Source of the DNA: Fragilaria crotonensis
Taxonomy: Eukaryota; Bacillariophyta; Fragilariophyceae; Fragilariales; Fragilariaceae
Reading direction: 5' to 3'
Length of the DNA stretch: 64,000 nt
NCBI GenBank assembly: GCA_022925895.1
Contig: JAKSYS010000111.1
Location: 54,334-118,333 of the forward strand
The translations under genes and the position numbers were made by a program. Positions 29,625 to 41,833 of this stretch are shown piece by piece (position 1 is the first letter of the stretch; each line of letters starts with the position of its first letter). The notes beneath the pieces are model-generated. The model was not told where the DNA came from. It ran no database searches and was given only the letters and a program-made list of their open reading frames with translations.

Positions 29625-31906
29625 ATGGACGAAAGGGATTCCGCCGCGAAGAACAGTGCTCGCCGTTCCCGAACTGCATCCAACAGACCCGGAGCAGTTG
29701 GGATCGAGCAGGCTGCTGCGCTCGACGAGCGCATTGCCGCCAAGCAGGGGCGCGCCTCATTCCGGTCATCGCAAGCACGTCATATGAATGAATTCGAATC
29801 AGATGCTGTCGCCAAAGCTCGCGCCTCTGCTACTACGGCACGCAACTCTGCCAGTCTCCGCGCGTCAGCGGGACGCACAGCCAGAATGGACCAACTGGAG
29901 CAAGATGTTGCTGCCAAGAATGCCTCCAGGTGGAATGCTTCCGCAGCCCAAGAACTCTCCGATATGGAGAATCGTATTGAGGCCAAAACGAAGCGCGCCT
30001 CTGGTCCTAGTGTGCTTCAACCTCCGCGTTCCGACGCCAGTATCCAGAGGGGGAGCCAGGAAGGGGCTTCTGTTCGCAGGAGGTCCCAGGAAGTCAACCA
30101 TGACAATCGCTTCAATAGAAACGAGAGTAGTGGCCGTCCGTTCAAAGACGATAGCGACTTTAGCAAGAACAACTCTCTCATGAGTCAGGGAAGAAATCAG
30201 TTTGGATTTGATGATGATGTTTTCAAGCCGGATGAAGTACCGCCTTTGCTCGGAAAGGGATTCGAGGGCCACGAGAACAACCCAGCTGCCACCACAACTG
30301 TTGCGCACGGTATCTCCAACGAACCCGGCGTAGAGTACGGAACCTATTCGACCGATGGTCACGGCTATGGGGATTCCCTTGCCATCGCTGTTGCCATCGC
30401 GGAGGACGAAGATGAGGCGTTCATTCCTGCTGCAATTGAGTTTGATCCAGACTCTAAACCTCCCATCTACAAGAATCGTCGATTCCGTTTCTACTTGATT
30501 GCTGCCACTATCCTATTGGCAGCTGTCGGCGTTGGAGCCGCCTTGACTGTCACGACCGAAAGGAACAAGCAAAACTCGGCCCCAACACCAGCTCCAACTA
30601 CAGAACGCGAAGGCTTGGGTATTGGCCAACAGATCAGTGCTGTTGTGGGAGAAACAGCCTTGGCTGATCCGAAGAGTCCACTGGCAAGGGCTGCGAACTG
30701 GATCATCAACGAGGACCCAATGCAGCTTCCGCCAGAAGCGGACAACTTGATTCAGCGTTATTTGTTGGCTGAGTTTTATCTCGCCACAGCTGAAGACAAA
30801 CCTTGGTTGGCATGCAACCCTCCAGCAGATGATGAAGACGATTCCTGTATTTTCCTCGACTTGCCCAGGTCTATCCTGAAATAGAGTATGAGAATATTAC
30901 ATGGGGCAGGTGGTTATCTGGCACGCACGAGTGTTCCTGGGCTGGAATCTTGTGCGATGAGTTCAATCAAACTCGAGCCGTCGAACTTCCTGGACAGCAG
31001 ATTCGCGGTACCATGCCAACTGAGATTGCGTTGATGCCCTATTTGCAGTCATTGACCTTTAACTGGAACGAGCTCTATGGCACTCTTCCTTCCGAGCTGG
31101 CATCCATGAAGCACTTGCTCAACATTGAATTGCACTACAACTTCTTCACGGGCCAAGTACCACCGGAATGGTACAAAGCGCAGGCTCTTCAACGTATCAA
31201 CTATGCCGGTAACTACCTTTCAGGAACTCTTCCTACCGAAATGGGATTGCTGTCTACCATGAAGGGCTTCTTCAGCTTTGAGAACAGCATCGGTGGCACG
31301 CTGCCAACTGAGGCTGGATTGATGAAGTTCTTGTCGTTCACGCGCATGGGGCGCAATTTCATGGTTGGTCGTTTGCCTTCCGAGATTGGAAATCTCGAGA
31401 AGCTTCAGGAATTCTGGATTCATCGAAACCAGTTAACTGGTGAGATGCCTTCCGAAATGGGGAATATGAGAGATTTGGGCGATCTTCGGCTTCATTACAA
31501 TCTGATCAGTGGAACGGTGCCATTAGAACACTACAAAATGCCTCAATTGCGACGATGGGATCTCTACGACATGAATCTGACCAGCACAATCAGTACCGAC
31601 ATTGGCTTGATGGCCAAGTTACAAACATACAGAATTCGCGCAAACAACTTCTACGGAACTATCCCTACGGAGCTGGGCTTGCTAACTGGATTGGATGAGC
31701 TTTGGATGCACTATAACAATCTCGTGGGCACAGTTCCCATCGAGCTTTGCACGCTTCGCGGTCCCGAGGGTATTAATATTCTTGATGTGGATTGCGGTCC
31801 AACCAACAGCTTTGGAGCGCCGTTGTTGGAATGCATGTTGGAATGCTGTACCGCCTGTTGCGATTCGGTCACGGGATACTGCAACCGCGAGAATGTTGCT
31901 GTGTAG
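29625..31906 (+). CDS. Single-pass membrane leucine-rich-repeat protein; frame break near 30865
   Basis: Start chosen at the ATG at 29625 (CCCAATGG); the frame open before it has no ATG. The N-terminal 120 residues contain repeated E-x-D-x-x-AK-x-R-A-S blocks, then an acidic region. A hydrophobic segment FYLIAATILLAAVGVGAAL spans about residues 287-307. After it comes an extracellular cap, WLSGTHECSWAGILC, and about nine LRRs of the G-x-(L/I/M)-P-x-E-(I/L/M)-G type from 31000 to 31770. The end is a Cys-rich tail (CMLECCTACC). The first frame stops at 30882-30884, while the second is open from before 30872 (YPEIEYENITWGRWLS). One missing base near the CCC at 30864-30866 would join them. A 41-nt intron (30869-30909) is the alternative but is unusually short. 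A receptor or adhesion role is inferred from the layout. Confidence 0.8.
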
Positions 31907-32200
31907 AAGAGATAGGACACGGAAATCGCCACCTCGTGTAGGCGGGAGATGCTGCTTCGTCCCTGAGAGTTTCTTTGGAACTGGATGTTGGCATACATAA
32001 AACAAACCTAATTACTGGGGTTAACTCGCTCTTATCTCTTTGAAGATCGTGTCTATGTTTCGTCTCACTTGTACTAGAAGATGAGTTGAACGAGGTTAAT
32101 TGCCATCTGTCTTCGACCTGCCCACTTACACGCTCCTGACAGTCGATTTACGGAGTCTGCCGATGGGCTTCGTCCGAACGCCGAACGTACTCGAAGGCGC

Positions 32201-35200
32201 TCACGACAAGGCAGAGCTAGCAGCGAAAACGGCAATGTCTCGCTGGAGACGAATGTTTTCCTCCGTCAGCTCTTCGATTGTGGCTGCCAATTCCTCGTTC
32301 AGTTTCTCCGCCGCCGCAGCTCTTCGCTCAGCGTCCTTCATTCGCGATGTTGCATCTTCCACAGCCTGCGCAATGTTGACCGTTTCCATTACCGCGGCAA
32401 CTTCTCGTCCGAGCGAGTGGTGATCAACTGTGATAAGGAGGCAAAGTTGGGGAAATAGTGCGACTACAAGACTTTCCATTCGGCTGGATGCTCTAATGGC
32501 TTGGCATGTGATCACTGCGATTTCAACCGCCACATCCTTCTGAGAGTGCGTGTCATTCTTTCCCACGAAGGAATCTAGCACCTCTATGAATACTTGTTTC
32601 GATATTGATTGTAGCATCAAGCTTTCAGGCTGGAACTTGCAAAGGCCATGTATGCACGCTCGAAAAATCATCAGAGCCTCTTCGCATCGTTTCTTGGACC
32701 GAACTTTACCGTCGCCTTTGGAACTATCATCAATGCTGACGACCTGGTCTCTGGCGATATCATTTGATTTCAAGGCTCCAGACGAGAGGAGGGCAGAAAT
32801 ATCTTCAACACGAGTTGCTGGCGCGTGAGCAACGGCTGACGTTACCAGCTCCGCAAGGTTCGAAGCTTGGGAGATGTAGGGCGCGTGAGAGGCGATACGA
32901 ATAGGAGACATCATCTGAGTGAGAACCAGCAGAACTTTTTCCCAGAGCGAATCCAATAATCCAGAAAGGCTTGCTGATTCCGTCGCAGAAAGCTTCTGAG
33001 CACTTGTCAGGCCGATCTCCATGACAGGCACGAACATCTTGTAGCTTCGTTTTCTGTTGAGACCTTTTTTGGAAGTGGAATTAAACTTCCAACTCTCGCT
33101 ATCATATTCCGAGTTGAAAACAGATAAGAGCATACAAAGCACCTCAGCACGAGTTTCATCTGATAGAAGTTCATTCTTGATTTCGTCAGAAACAACAGCC
33201 GCTGCCTCCCTAGCCAAAACATCGTTGGCAGTGCCGCCAGGCTCACTATCAGGAAGATCCCCGACTGTGACCCAAAAAAGATGGACCAGCGATCAAAGCA
33301 AGTCCTTTGATGGCGTGGTGTGATCCTTGACCCGCCATCTCGCGAAGCAATTCAAGAGCTCCTCGTTGGGCCTGAGATAAGAAATTGCTTTGTTCACTCA
33401 CAGCCTTGATCGCAACAGTAACGACAAGATCAACAAATATGGCTTCGTAGTCATAGTGAGCGACGTCATCCACTTGTGAAGACTCAAGACATCCAGAGCT
33501 CCGAAGCCTAGGGGATAGCTCGTCATCTTTGATGCATTCGAAGAGCTTGGCGAGTCCCCCAACAAGTCTCTGAAGGACCTGAACCTGGATCGGCTCTATG
33601 TGAAAGCGGTTTGAGGCAGCTTCTTCAACTTCGGGAACTAATTGATCCAAGTGTCTTTGAAAATTGGAAAGATTGCTAAACGCTATCACGAAGAGCTCCT
33701 TCCGGTATATGCTGACGCTCTCGGAAATTTTCTTCGGCGGGGGGTCTTGCTGTTTGGCACCTTTCGACGTCCCCACACTCCTCAGCGCCCCATTCACAAC
33801 TTCCATGTTGGTCCCCACCCTCGCTGGTGTAATGGCAGCATGGATTCCAGCACGGCAAGACAGCTGTAGACAGAGGACCATTAGATCAACACCCGCCGTC
33901 CTCAGATCAAGGGTATCTCGGCCACCCGTTTGCTTCGCGGCTTTCAGGGCTAGAAGGAGTGTGCGAGACCAGGCTTCAACTAGCCACGGCTTTCCGCCCT
34001 GCGTAGACGATTTTCCAAATTCAAGCTTGACGTTGCTTGTTGTTTCGAGCAATTGCGTGAAATGATTTCGCAGCACTCGATTAAGCCCATGCAGCACCAA
34101 CACCTCAGTCGTCGCCCATTGCTTATCGACGGAGTTCCTAGAGTGGTGGACCGACGTTTTATATTTCTGGTCTTTTGATGATGCAGTCTCTTCCGAAAGC
34201 CCACCGCGAGAAAGCACGTGGTCATAAACTCCAAAAACTGTTTTACAGATGCAACGCTCCCATTGTTCAGATGAGAAACTTTGTCCTCTACCGACAACAC
34301 ACGAAAAGAGTGTGTTCACGGCACAGTTTCGCACCTCGGTTCTACTATTCCCGGACAGAAATACCAGTTTATCAAGTGCGCGCTCAATCGACGATGTATC
34401 CGCGTCTTGATCTGCGATCGTCCAAAGAAGTCCGATCGCAGTTAGCGACGTATTCAATTCGTGCCTTGAGCTACCAAACGACGAGCAACATTCCATCAAG
34501 GCTTTTCTTGGGGCGACCGACGAATCGTCAGAGGGCGGCGGCAGCTCGTCTAAAAAGTCGTCAACAATCAGTTTTAAGCATCGGAAAGCTAACGCGCAGC
34601 AACCTGACCAGTCAGCGCCCGTTCTGTCGATCACGTAGGACGAATCCCCTGAAAGGGACGAGACCGCCTCGATGACGACAGTCCACACCTTTCCACTTAA
34701 GTTATGTCCAGATCCTTCAAGCAGTGAATGCAGCGAGCTCATCCCTGCCTCTGCAACACCGACCTGCGTAGAGGATTTGATCGTGTCACAAAGAGGACGC
34801 AAAAGATCTACCTGTGACATTCCCTTGATAGCTTCCTGGCCTTTAGTCATAGCCACTACGTCCAGTAGTTGGGACCTCGAAGGCTTCTCACTCAAGACTT
34901 GAGCTGGACCTATGAGGGATGCTGGAACAGGCTTGTCTGAAAGTTGTGTTGTCACAAGAAGCGAGAGCATGTCCATGGCATAAGCGCGGGCTTCTTTAGA
35001 CGACGCAGCTAGCGAACAAAATGAGGCGGAGATTGGACCACCGCAAGTTTTGAATCGAAATGTATTTGAAAGCGATACATCTGTCATCATCATTAGCGAA
35101 AGCGGCAGCTCGGCGAGAAGCTCATTCCGAAGCGCCCTTGCGCTGGACAGACGTCGGTGAAAGTCCTGCTTGTACTCTGCAGCATACGTCGTTCGTATTC

Positions 35201-37556
35201 GTTGCAGCCTCGAATTTGACGAGTCACCATCCTTGCCGTTCTTTCCACTCTTATCCCCTCCCATTATGGCATTCCCCGCGAAGCTCATCAGCTTACCGCT
35301 GATCGATGGTTCTTCTTTCCCAGCGCCTCTATGGTCGCCGCTAGAATCTGGGAAAGAAGCACTTCGCCTGTCAACCGACGCTTTCGAAATCTCAACTAAT
35401 GCTTCCATCATCGCTGTGACAGATTCGATAGATAAGGTTGCCGAGAGAGGAGCAATCCTAGCGTAAACCGCAGAAACCAACAATGAATCCGTGTACCCCT
35501 CATCACTCAGCCTCGGCGAGGCCAAACTCAAAGATCCAAGTTCTTCAAAAGTCCACAGAACAACATACCACTCAGTCATAATGCTATCTCTGTACCGATG
35601 CACAATTCTTAATAAACAAAGAAGGGCCTCTATGTGGTGGTCCTGAAGTTGCGTGGATACATCATGCTTCCCCCAGGCTGGTAACGACAACTTACAAAGC
35701 GATGATAGCAAAGCTTGTCGTTGCAACACGTTTCCCGTATTGATGATATGAGCAAGTCGGTTGTATCCAATTAATGTCTTTCGAATGATCTCTCGTGATC
35801 CTGGAAAGCGCTTCAAATAGTGTTGCATAACAGCAAGTGACGGTGCAAAGGACACATCTTCGTCGACAAGTCGACACAATTCCAAAATGACGTTAAAGGC
35901 AGTCCACAAAACCTCACCTACATCGCATGATGTCGAGGGCAGATACTTCGGATTCTCCGAAATCTTCAGTGACGCCATCGCTGCGGACTGTATCGCCTCC
36001 GCCTTCCGAAAGAGTGATGGTACTATGGCGTTATCGTATCCATCCCTTATAGACCTCTCGCTGCATTCAAGCACCTGCATCATGTGATCTCGACAGCTTG
36101 TACCGATTGTTGCGAAGTCGCTAACAGCCTCAGCCACCGGAACGAGCAAATGCGGATTCTGGTTGATAAGTCCATAAAGTGTCTCCAATGCCAAACCAGC
36201 ACGCCAGAGGAGGGAATCTGGGATCAAAGTAGCTATGGGTTTGACCTTGTTGCTCTTGGCAGGTGCAGACTCGCCTGTGTAAACGAAACCATCCTCAAAG
36301 TCATGATTATCGCGGCAAGCATCAGTTGCTCGAACAATACCTTGTACCAAGGCTACGATCAATTGCTGGCGGCACTCTTCGACTTCCTTGAGAAATTCTT
36401 CGTCATAGCTATCCGCACTCTCCGTGACTTCCCCTTCATGGTCGGAGCCTCCGATGATCTCATTTTCTGCCGCTTCATTATCGTCATCGTCGCCCACATT
36501 CAATAATTCCGAAGCGAAAGTATAAGATCGCCACACTAACTCGAATGATACTGACTCCGTGTCTTCAATCAAGGCCTTGCTGACTTGCAACGATTCAATC
36601 TCAATCTCAAACAAATTGTCCAAACACCACTTTGGGTTTCCTCGTAAAATGCGACACAACAATTCAAGACACAGAGCTGGCGACGGCGCACTCGATTTGC
36701 ATTGCGAAAACGCTCCACGAAGAGGCGTGGGTTCCCGACTGGCCAAGATGAGCAAGTCTCGCCAGGTTTCAACGGCATGGTGCGGAGTCGCAGTTTGAAA
36801 CAAGAAACTCAGCACTTGATGCAGCGACGTCTTGGCCGCTTGCTGGACTACCATGACTTGAACGTGACCCAGAATGCAACAGAGGGCCAGAGATGCCGTC
36901 CATTGTTCGTCAGTAACCGGCAATTCTTCATCCTGGAGAAGTAAAATCAAACATCGCAAGAGTTCCAGCGCCATTTTTTCGGACGATTCCCTCTTCTGTG
37001 GCGTGCCCTGTCCACTGCTACTGGAAACATCGGAAGTGCTGGACAACATACCACCAAACCACGAACTATTCGAGGGCGTCTGAGGTTGCTTCTGTTTTTC
37101 TGTCATTAGGGTACTCGCACAAACATTGGCTTGTATGGTCCACACGCGCACCATATGAATGCCATCACCAGGGCATATAGCGTTTCCCTTGATCAAGAGA
37201 GACATGCCCTTAAGTGAAATGTCCAGCAATTTCAGCGATGCATTGGGATAGTTGGCTGCAAGGAGAAATGGTCTCAGTAGGTCTTGCGATTGAAACAGAG
37301 CAGTCGTTGGGTGCTCTCCTCCCGTTTGACTCGCCTTTCTGACTGCTGTAACGTACGAATTCTGAAGTGTGCGCAGCTGTAAAATGGCACGCTCGGAAGC
37401 CTCCTTGACACCTACGTATCGATTGATTTTAGCACAAATGACTTCATGGTTCGGTCCATGATTTCAGGCGTTGTTGTTGGACTTACCAGGGTGCTTTTTT
37501 CGTGCTTCTGCTCCTAGATCTCGCAAATGCTCTTCTACTTGTGCAACAAAGTTCAT
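32201..37556 (-). CDS. MON2: Mon2-like endosome/Golgi trafficking scaffold
   Basis: Exon 1 is 37556-37487 (MNFVAQVEEHLRDLGAEARKKHP). An intron with GTAAGT...ACGTAG borders spans 37486-37412, and exon 2 starts at 37411 (VKEASERAILQLR). The reading matches the N-terminus of Mon2, an ARF-GEF-like protein without a Sec7 domain that scaffolds Golgi-endosome retrieval. NAICPGDGIHMVRV is a further family landmark. The protein totals about 1,760 residues of helical repeats, in line with Mon2. The 1,326-codon frame closes at 33249 because of a run of six A (T on the coding strand) at 33274-33279. Five would read on as PSFWVTVGDLPDS into the frame ending at 32201. In a conserved single-copy gene this strongly suggests a consensus indel error. 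The C-terminus is a coiled coil (EERRAAAAEKLNEELAATIEEL-like). Confidence 0.85.
37412..37486 (-). other. Spliceosomal intron of the Mon2-like gene, 75 nt
   Basis: On the minus strand the donor is CCTG|GTAAGT and the acceptor ATACGTAG|GTGTC. Joining gives HPGVKEA in frame, matching the usual run of the Mon2 N-terminus. Confidence 0.85.
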
Positions 37557-38024
37557 GTTGTGGATATTCACGTGTAAGAAGTCTCTACAACTAAGCAGTG
37601 CTCGACGCTTTACTAAAGAGCGGGAAGTGCTTCTACCGAGGATGTTGGCGTTCAGTTCGTGAGGGACCGATATATTTGTTGATATCTGCCTCGAGTATAC
37701 TTGTGTATATGCCAGTGCCATGGTACGGATTCTACCGCTTTGCATGGTTGCGAGTTGCGACTTGCGACTTGCGACTTGCGACTTGCGACTTGCGACGTGT
37801 GACTGTCTACTGTCTACCAGCACAAGAATCTTTACCTGCAAGTACTTGTATAGCGCTACACGGTTTCCTTCAGGTTTGCCTAAAAACCGGATATCATAAG
37901 TGCACAGTGCACAGTATGTCATATGATAGGTCTACTCCCCAAACCACCAGTCGGACCAGTCGGACTATGAGTACCAGGTACTAGTACCAGGTACCAGTAC
38001 CTGGTACCTTCCTTGCTGATGTCC
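37557..38024. promoter_or_regulatory. Upstream region of the Mon2-like gene
   Basis: Contains the TTGCGAC heptamer array at 37748-37796, 192-240 bp before the Mon2 ATG, and a dense run of GTAC palindromes at 37968-38006. An in-frame extension upstream of the chosen ATG exists but has no Mon2 similarity. Confidence 0.4.
37748..37796. repeat. (TTGCGAC)n heptamer array
   Basis: One variant unit (TTGCGAG) and six perfect TTGCGAC units. It lies in the putative Mon2 promoter. The seven-base period matches the unrelated TCATGAC array near 26.6 kb. Confidence 0.9.
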
Positions 38025-38027
38025 TAA

Positions 38028-38681
38028 GAGCAGGTCTTATCATCGGGTTAAATTTTTGGCAGTTTAACCCCTTGGGTCTAAATTTTAGATCCTCCACGTC
38101 CAACAAAAAAAAGCAAGTCTTATCATTTTTTACTTAATAACTCAAACCTTTTTGAAGAACAGTGTAGAAAAATCAAGAGTCGAGCTCCCCTTCTATACTC
38201 GTCACTCGTCGTCAACAACAACATTGCCATGGCAAATTTGATTGCCGAAGCAAATCACACCCACAGGAGACTGATGGCCACATGGTGATCATTGTGGAAA
38301 AGAAAATGGAACAAATTTAACAGGAGTGCTCACATCTCTTCTCCGGATCATGTGTTGTGGAGGTGACATTGTTGTGTATGCATACATGTAGTGATGTGCT
38401 AGTGTGACATCCACCATGCATTGACGAGCAGAATTCGTGCCGAAGAAAAAGGGGATAGTGGTATATACATGGCGTAGGAAACGCGAAGAATATTTAGACC
38501 CCTCGGGGTCTAAACTTTGACCCTGGGGTCAAATTTGCTGAATTTAGACCCGGGATTAAAATATAGACCCCAAGGGGTCAAATCCAAGATCCTAAAAAAT
38601 GACTTATACCCTCCCATAAGACTTGCTTTTTTATTTTTTTTTCGATTCGGGACTCACTTAACCCCATGATAAGACCTGCTC
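38028..38681. mobile_element. PIF/Harbinger-type MITE, 654 bp
   Basis: Inverted termini GAGCAGGTCTTATCAT at 38028 and, reversed, at 38681 match at 23 of 24 positions. Both flanks are TAA (38025-38027 and 38682-38684), the TWA-type 3-bp duplication typical of PIF/Harbinger. There is no coding capacity. The subterminal zones are packed with short complementary motifs (GGGGTCTAAA, TTTAGACCC, GGGGTCAAAT) at 38070-38090 and 38490-38580 that could bind a transposase or fold. Confidence 0.88.
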
Positions 38682-38684
38682 TAA

Positions 38685-38843
38685 TCGGAGTACAAGTACA
38701 AGTACTCAGTACAGTACTACTCGAGTAAACCATACATGTACTGGATTACCATCTGCACTGTACAAGGTACAACAGTACTCAAGTGCACGATTCTAAACCT
38801 CCATCGCCAAATGTAGGCAGAATCTGCCTCCGATAAGTCGACG
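38685..38843. promoter_or_regulatory. Upstream region of the FHA-like gene
   Basis: Short GTAC-rich spacer (38690-38780) between the MITE and the start codon. The MITE therefore ends about 160 bp upstream of this gene and may contribute regulatory sequence. Confidence 0.35.
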
Positions 38844-39983
38844 ATGGTCACTGCCTTCGCCGTGCTGTATCTAGCTCCATCTCACAACCCCAACGACACG
38901 CGTCCCCTTCCAATCACATTGGGAAGAAAATCGCTGGTGGCATGGTGGTGGATGGCTTGTCCTTGCATGGGGGCTACTACTCGTACTCCATGTTCAGATT
39001 GCAAATTCCTAGGAACTCAGGCTCTGGCATTGTCCAAAACGATGTTTCATGTCGATTCACAGGGCATCTTGACCTTGGATTCCCAAAGTAAAAATAGGAC
39101 GCTAGTTCGAGTCAACGGTATTGGTGTATTTGGCAAGAAACAACTATGGGACGGTGATGTTCTCACAATTGGTAGATATTCGTCCGTATCCTGGATGAAG
39201 CTGCAAGTCAAGACGAAGCGAGTTGTCACACCCGAGACAAAGAAGTTGCCCACCAAGAAGTTAATAAAAAGGCGAAGAGAAGCAAGTGATGGAGTACGAC
39301 TCGAGAAGGATTCGGTTGGAACGAAACGTGGATGTGCAATGGATGACCCGCCGCCTGATGCGGCGCGGAAGTGGCTCAAGACCACACCAGGACAAAGACG
39401 CGACCAACCAAACGCTCGTACCTCGAGCCCAGTGGATTTGTTTGAAAGCCTTGAATCGGTTGGGGGTCTCAGTGTTACTTCCGAAAAACGAAGGGCGCGC
39501 GAAGGAAAACACGTTGTCCAAAGTCTAGAAACATTGAAAGATACGCGGATGTTGCCTAAATCGTCACGCCGACCTCGCAAGAAATTGCGGAGTTTAATTG
39601 GTTACAAGGACGGCGAATCGATGGTTGGAAGTGTGAGCCCTGAACGATGTTTGGTTGCACGTGCAGCGAATCACGTTAATGATGTGGATGACGACGTGAC
39701 TCCCCAACCCCGTGACGAAGGACCACAGCGACTCGCAAGTTTGCTTGAAGGCGCAGGGAGCGAGTGTGCACACTTGAATGCACTTGCGGTGGAACATGCC
39801 AACTCCAACTCCTCCAAAAAGGCATTGGAAACGCAAGCGGCTCGTCACAACGATACACCTCCCTGTTCTATTGCGGAGGAGTCAGTTCTATCATTACCTC
39901 AATGCCCGACATACGATGGTGAAAGTAGTGATTTCGAAGGAGGGTCGCCTTTGTTGTCGGGCAACCAACTATCGGTGAAATGA
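38844..39983 (+). CDS. FHA-domain-like protein
   Basis: A 379-residue protein. Residues about 22-105 fit an FHA fold: ITLGRKSL at the first conserved turn, a DCKFLG stretch, then SKNRTLVRVNG and LWDGDVLTIG, which match the N-x-x-x-V-N-G and GD-x-L-x-I-G core of FHA domains that bind phosphothreonine. Some conserved residues (the SxxH pair) are not evident. A WWWMACPCMGATTRTPC insert is unusual. It could reflect divergence or a local frame problem. The remainder is basic to acidic, low complexity, with several KKL/RRR clusters suggesting a nuclear location. A chromatin or DNA-damage role is inference. Confidence 0.55.
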   Translation: MVTAFAVLYLAPSHNPNDTRPLPITLGRKSLVAWWWMACPCMGATTRTPCSDCKFLGTQALALSKTMFHVDSQGILTLDSQSKNRTLVRVNGIGVFGKKQLWDGDVLTIGRYSSVSWMKLQVKTKRVVTPETKKLPTKKLIKRRREASDGVRLEKDSVGTKRGCAMDDPPPDAARKWLKTTPGQRRDQPNARTSSPVDLFESLESVGGLSVTSEKRRAREGKHVVQSLETLKDTRMLPKSSRRPRKKLRSLIGYKDGESMVGSVSPERCLVARAANHVNDVDDDVTPQPRDEGPQRLASLLEGAGSECAHLNALAVEHANSNSSKKALETQAARHNDTPPCSIAEESVLSLPQCPTYDGESSDFEGGSPLLSGNQLSVK

Positions 39984-41833
39984 TAGACGGACAAGACTCA
40001 GATCCCATTTCCGAGGTGTGCCGGTGAATCCACCCATGGGATTGGACCCGTTTTGAGAACCATGACGATGGTGTATGATGATCAATATCGAATTTGGTGA
40101 ACGTTTCCCACATCCGAACGAATATGCTGGAGATGTGTTTAACGATTTGCTCATGGATTTCTTTTGAGTATCTCGCTTGATGGTCATGATCAGGGGATGT
40201 TACGGCGATATCGAATGTCTGCTCTTTCTGCAAAGCACTACTAGTGGTCTTGGCATAACACGGAAGCACGGTCCACTGATTCAGAAATAAATCCACAGAC
40301 CAACTTACTATACAACGTTTTCTGGACTCCTCTCATCTGCACAGGACTACCGGTAGTTGTCTATACTACCAGCCCTCAGTAAACTAATTTGGTGTCTGAA
40401 AATTTCGGGATCGGACTGAGTAGGTGGAGACTCCAAGCATCGCTTTCTCGACGGTGTCAACTCAACCGTTTGGTGTTGTATGTAGAGCTACGAAAGAGTT
40501 TGGGTCAGAGTTCAAGTATCAACGGAAAGGCTAAGGACGACACATTACGACAGTCGATTCAGTTTATCTTATTCAAGATATTTTGTGGCTACCAGGTAGT
40601 CCGACCTCGACTAATGGGGGGAATTTCAAAACACGATCAATTCTGGATCGTGAAAGTCTCGATCCTTCTCGAACTCCCAGTATTGCATGAGATCTTTTGA
40701 CACTTCGCGCCAATGGATTCGAACAAAAATGAGCGTCTGGGTTGGTACTCCGCAACAAAAATGAGCTACTCCGACAGAAAAATGAGCAACTCCGATTGAT
40801 TTTGAAGTGGATTGTGTCTCACTGGGTTAGCTTGTTTCCAATTCGGACGCATCGACGTGTGGATGCGACATGCAAAATGTCTTCTGCTATATGTGTCACA
40901 AACCAAAAGACACCAGCAAAAGACATCCCAAGTCAATTCGTGTGGGCAATGAAAATTGGAATGTCACCACATTTTCGATGTTAGGTGTTCGGCGGTGACG
41001 GTTCGAGCAAGAATACATGTAAACATTAATCAATACGAAAAATACCGCAAAACACAGGGTTAGTCGGAGTCGTAACCCCCACGGCCGTCATTTCACAGAG
41101 ATAGGGACAGCGCTGGCTCGGAAACACATGAACCTAACACAAAATCAAAGCCGCACCATTTGCAAGCCACTTCAGCACATCACTCGCAAGTCAACGCCGA
41201 GAGTCGCTCTATCAACATTGCTCTTTGTAAGTAATGTGGATAGCAATGGATAGTCCAAGCGACTGCCGTTGTGTTGGTTTTTCTGATGCAAAGTTCGCGG
41301 CGGTGTACCGCAGACGTGGGTTGTTGGAAGATGGCAGCGTTGTGTGGAGTGTCATTTCGTCAGGGAATGTTTCCTAGCCTGTTTTCGGGTTTGAAACGCT
41401 ATTCAAAAATTCCTTTCTAAGAAGAGTTTCAGTTTAAAAACTGGAATCTTTCGATGACCGTTAAGAATGGCCCAACTCGTTTTGCGCCGATCTCTGGCCG
41501 TGTTTGACACGACTCTATATATGCTGTCTGCTGGTATCATCACCACTATGCCTATACTTATATGACTTGAATTTTGTCGATTGGAGTATGGAGTTGATGA
41601 ATTGCCTCACCTCTGCTTGACTCACTCCATTAATTTTGTCGCTACATGTAAAGCTTGAAGAACATTGTGCGTGGATACTCACGTTCATTCGAACGAAGGA
41701 TTAGTTTCTTTGCCAGGACTACGCAACTAGCACGGCTAACAAGTGTTTTCGTGTTTCTAATTCGGAGGTTACACGGTGAGCTTGTGCACGAAACGATAAA
41801 TCTACCCACAACTCCAGCTCCTCTCGGTTGATT
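39984..41833. other. Intergenic, 1.85 kb
   Basis: Scattered short open frames on both strands have no recognisable domain or paired termini. ATGAGC-type short direct repeats (40728-40795, AAAAATGAGC(T/A)ACTCCGA) are present. Likely 3' and 5' non-coding sequence of the flanking genes plus unassigned DNA. Confidence 0.45.

Noticed and set aside
30869-30909. A 41-nt intron joining the two LRR frames
   Set aside because: The borders fit GT-AG, but the length is below the 63-88 nt seen for other introns here, and the skipped frame reads like protein (YPEIEYENITWGRW). A one-base error is preferred.
37464-37922. Separate 152-codon gene upstream of Mon2
   Set aside because: Only its last 23 codons before the splice donor (from M at 37556) match Mon2. 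The upstream part is 5' non-coding sequence in open frame.
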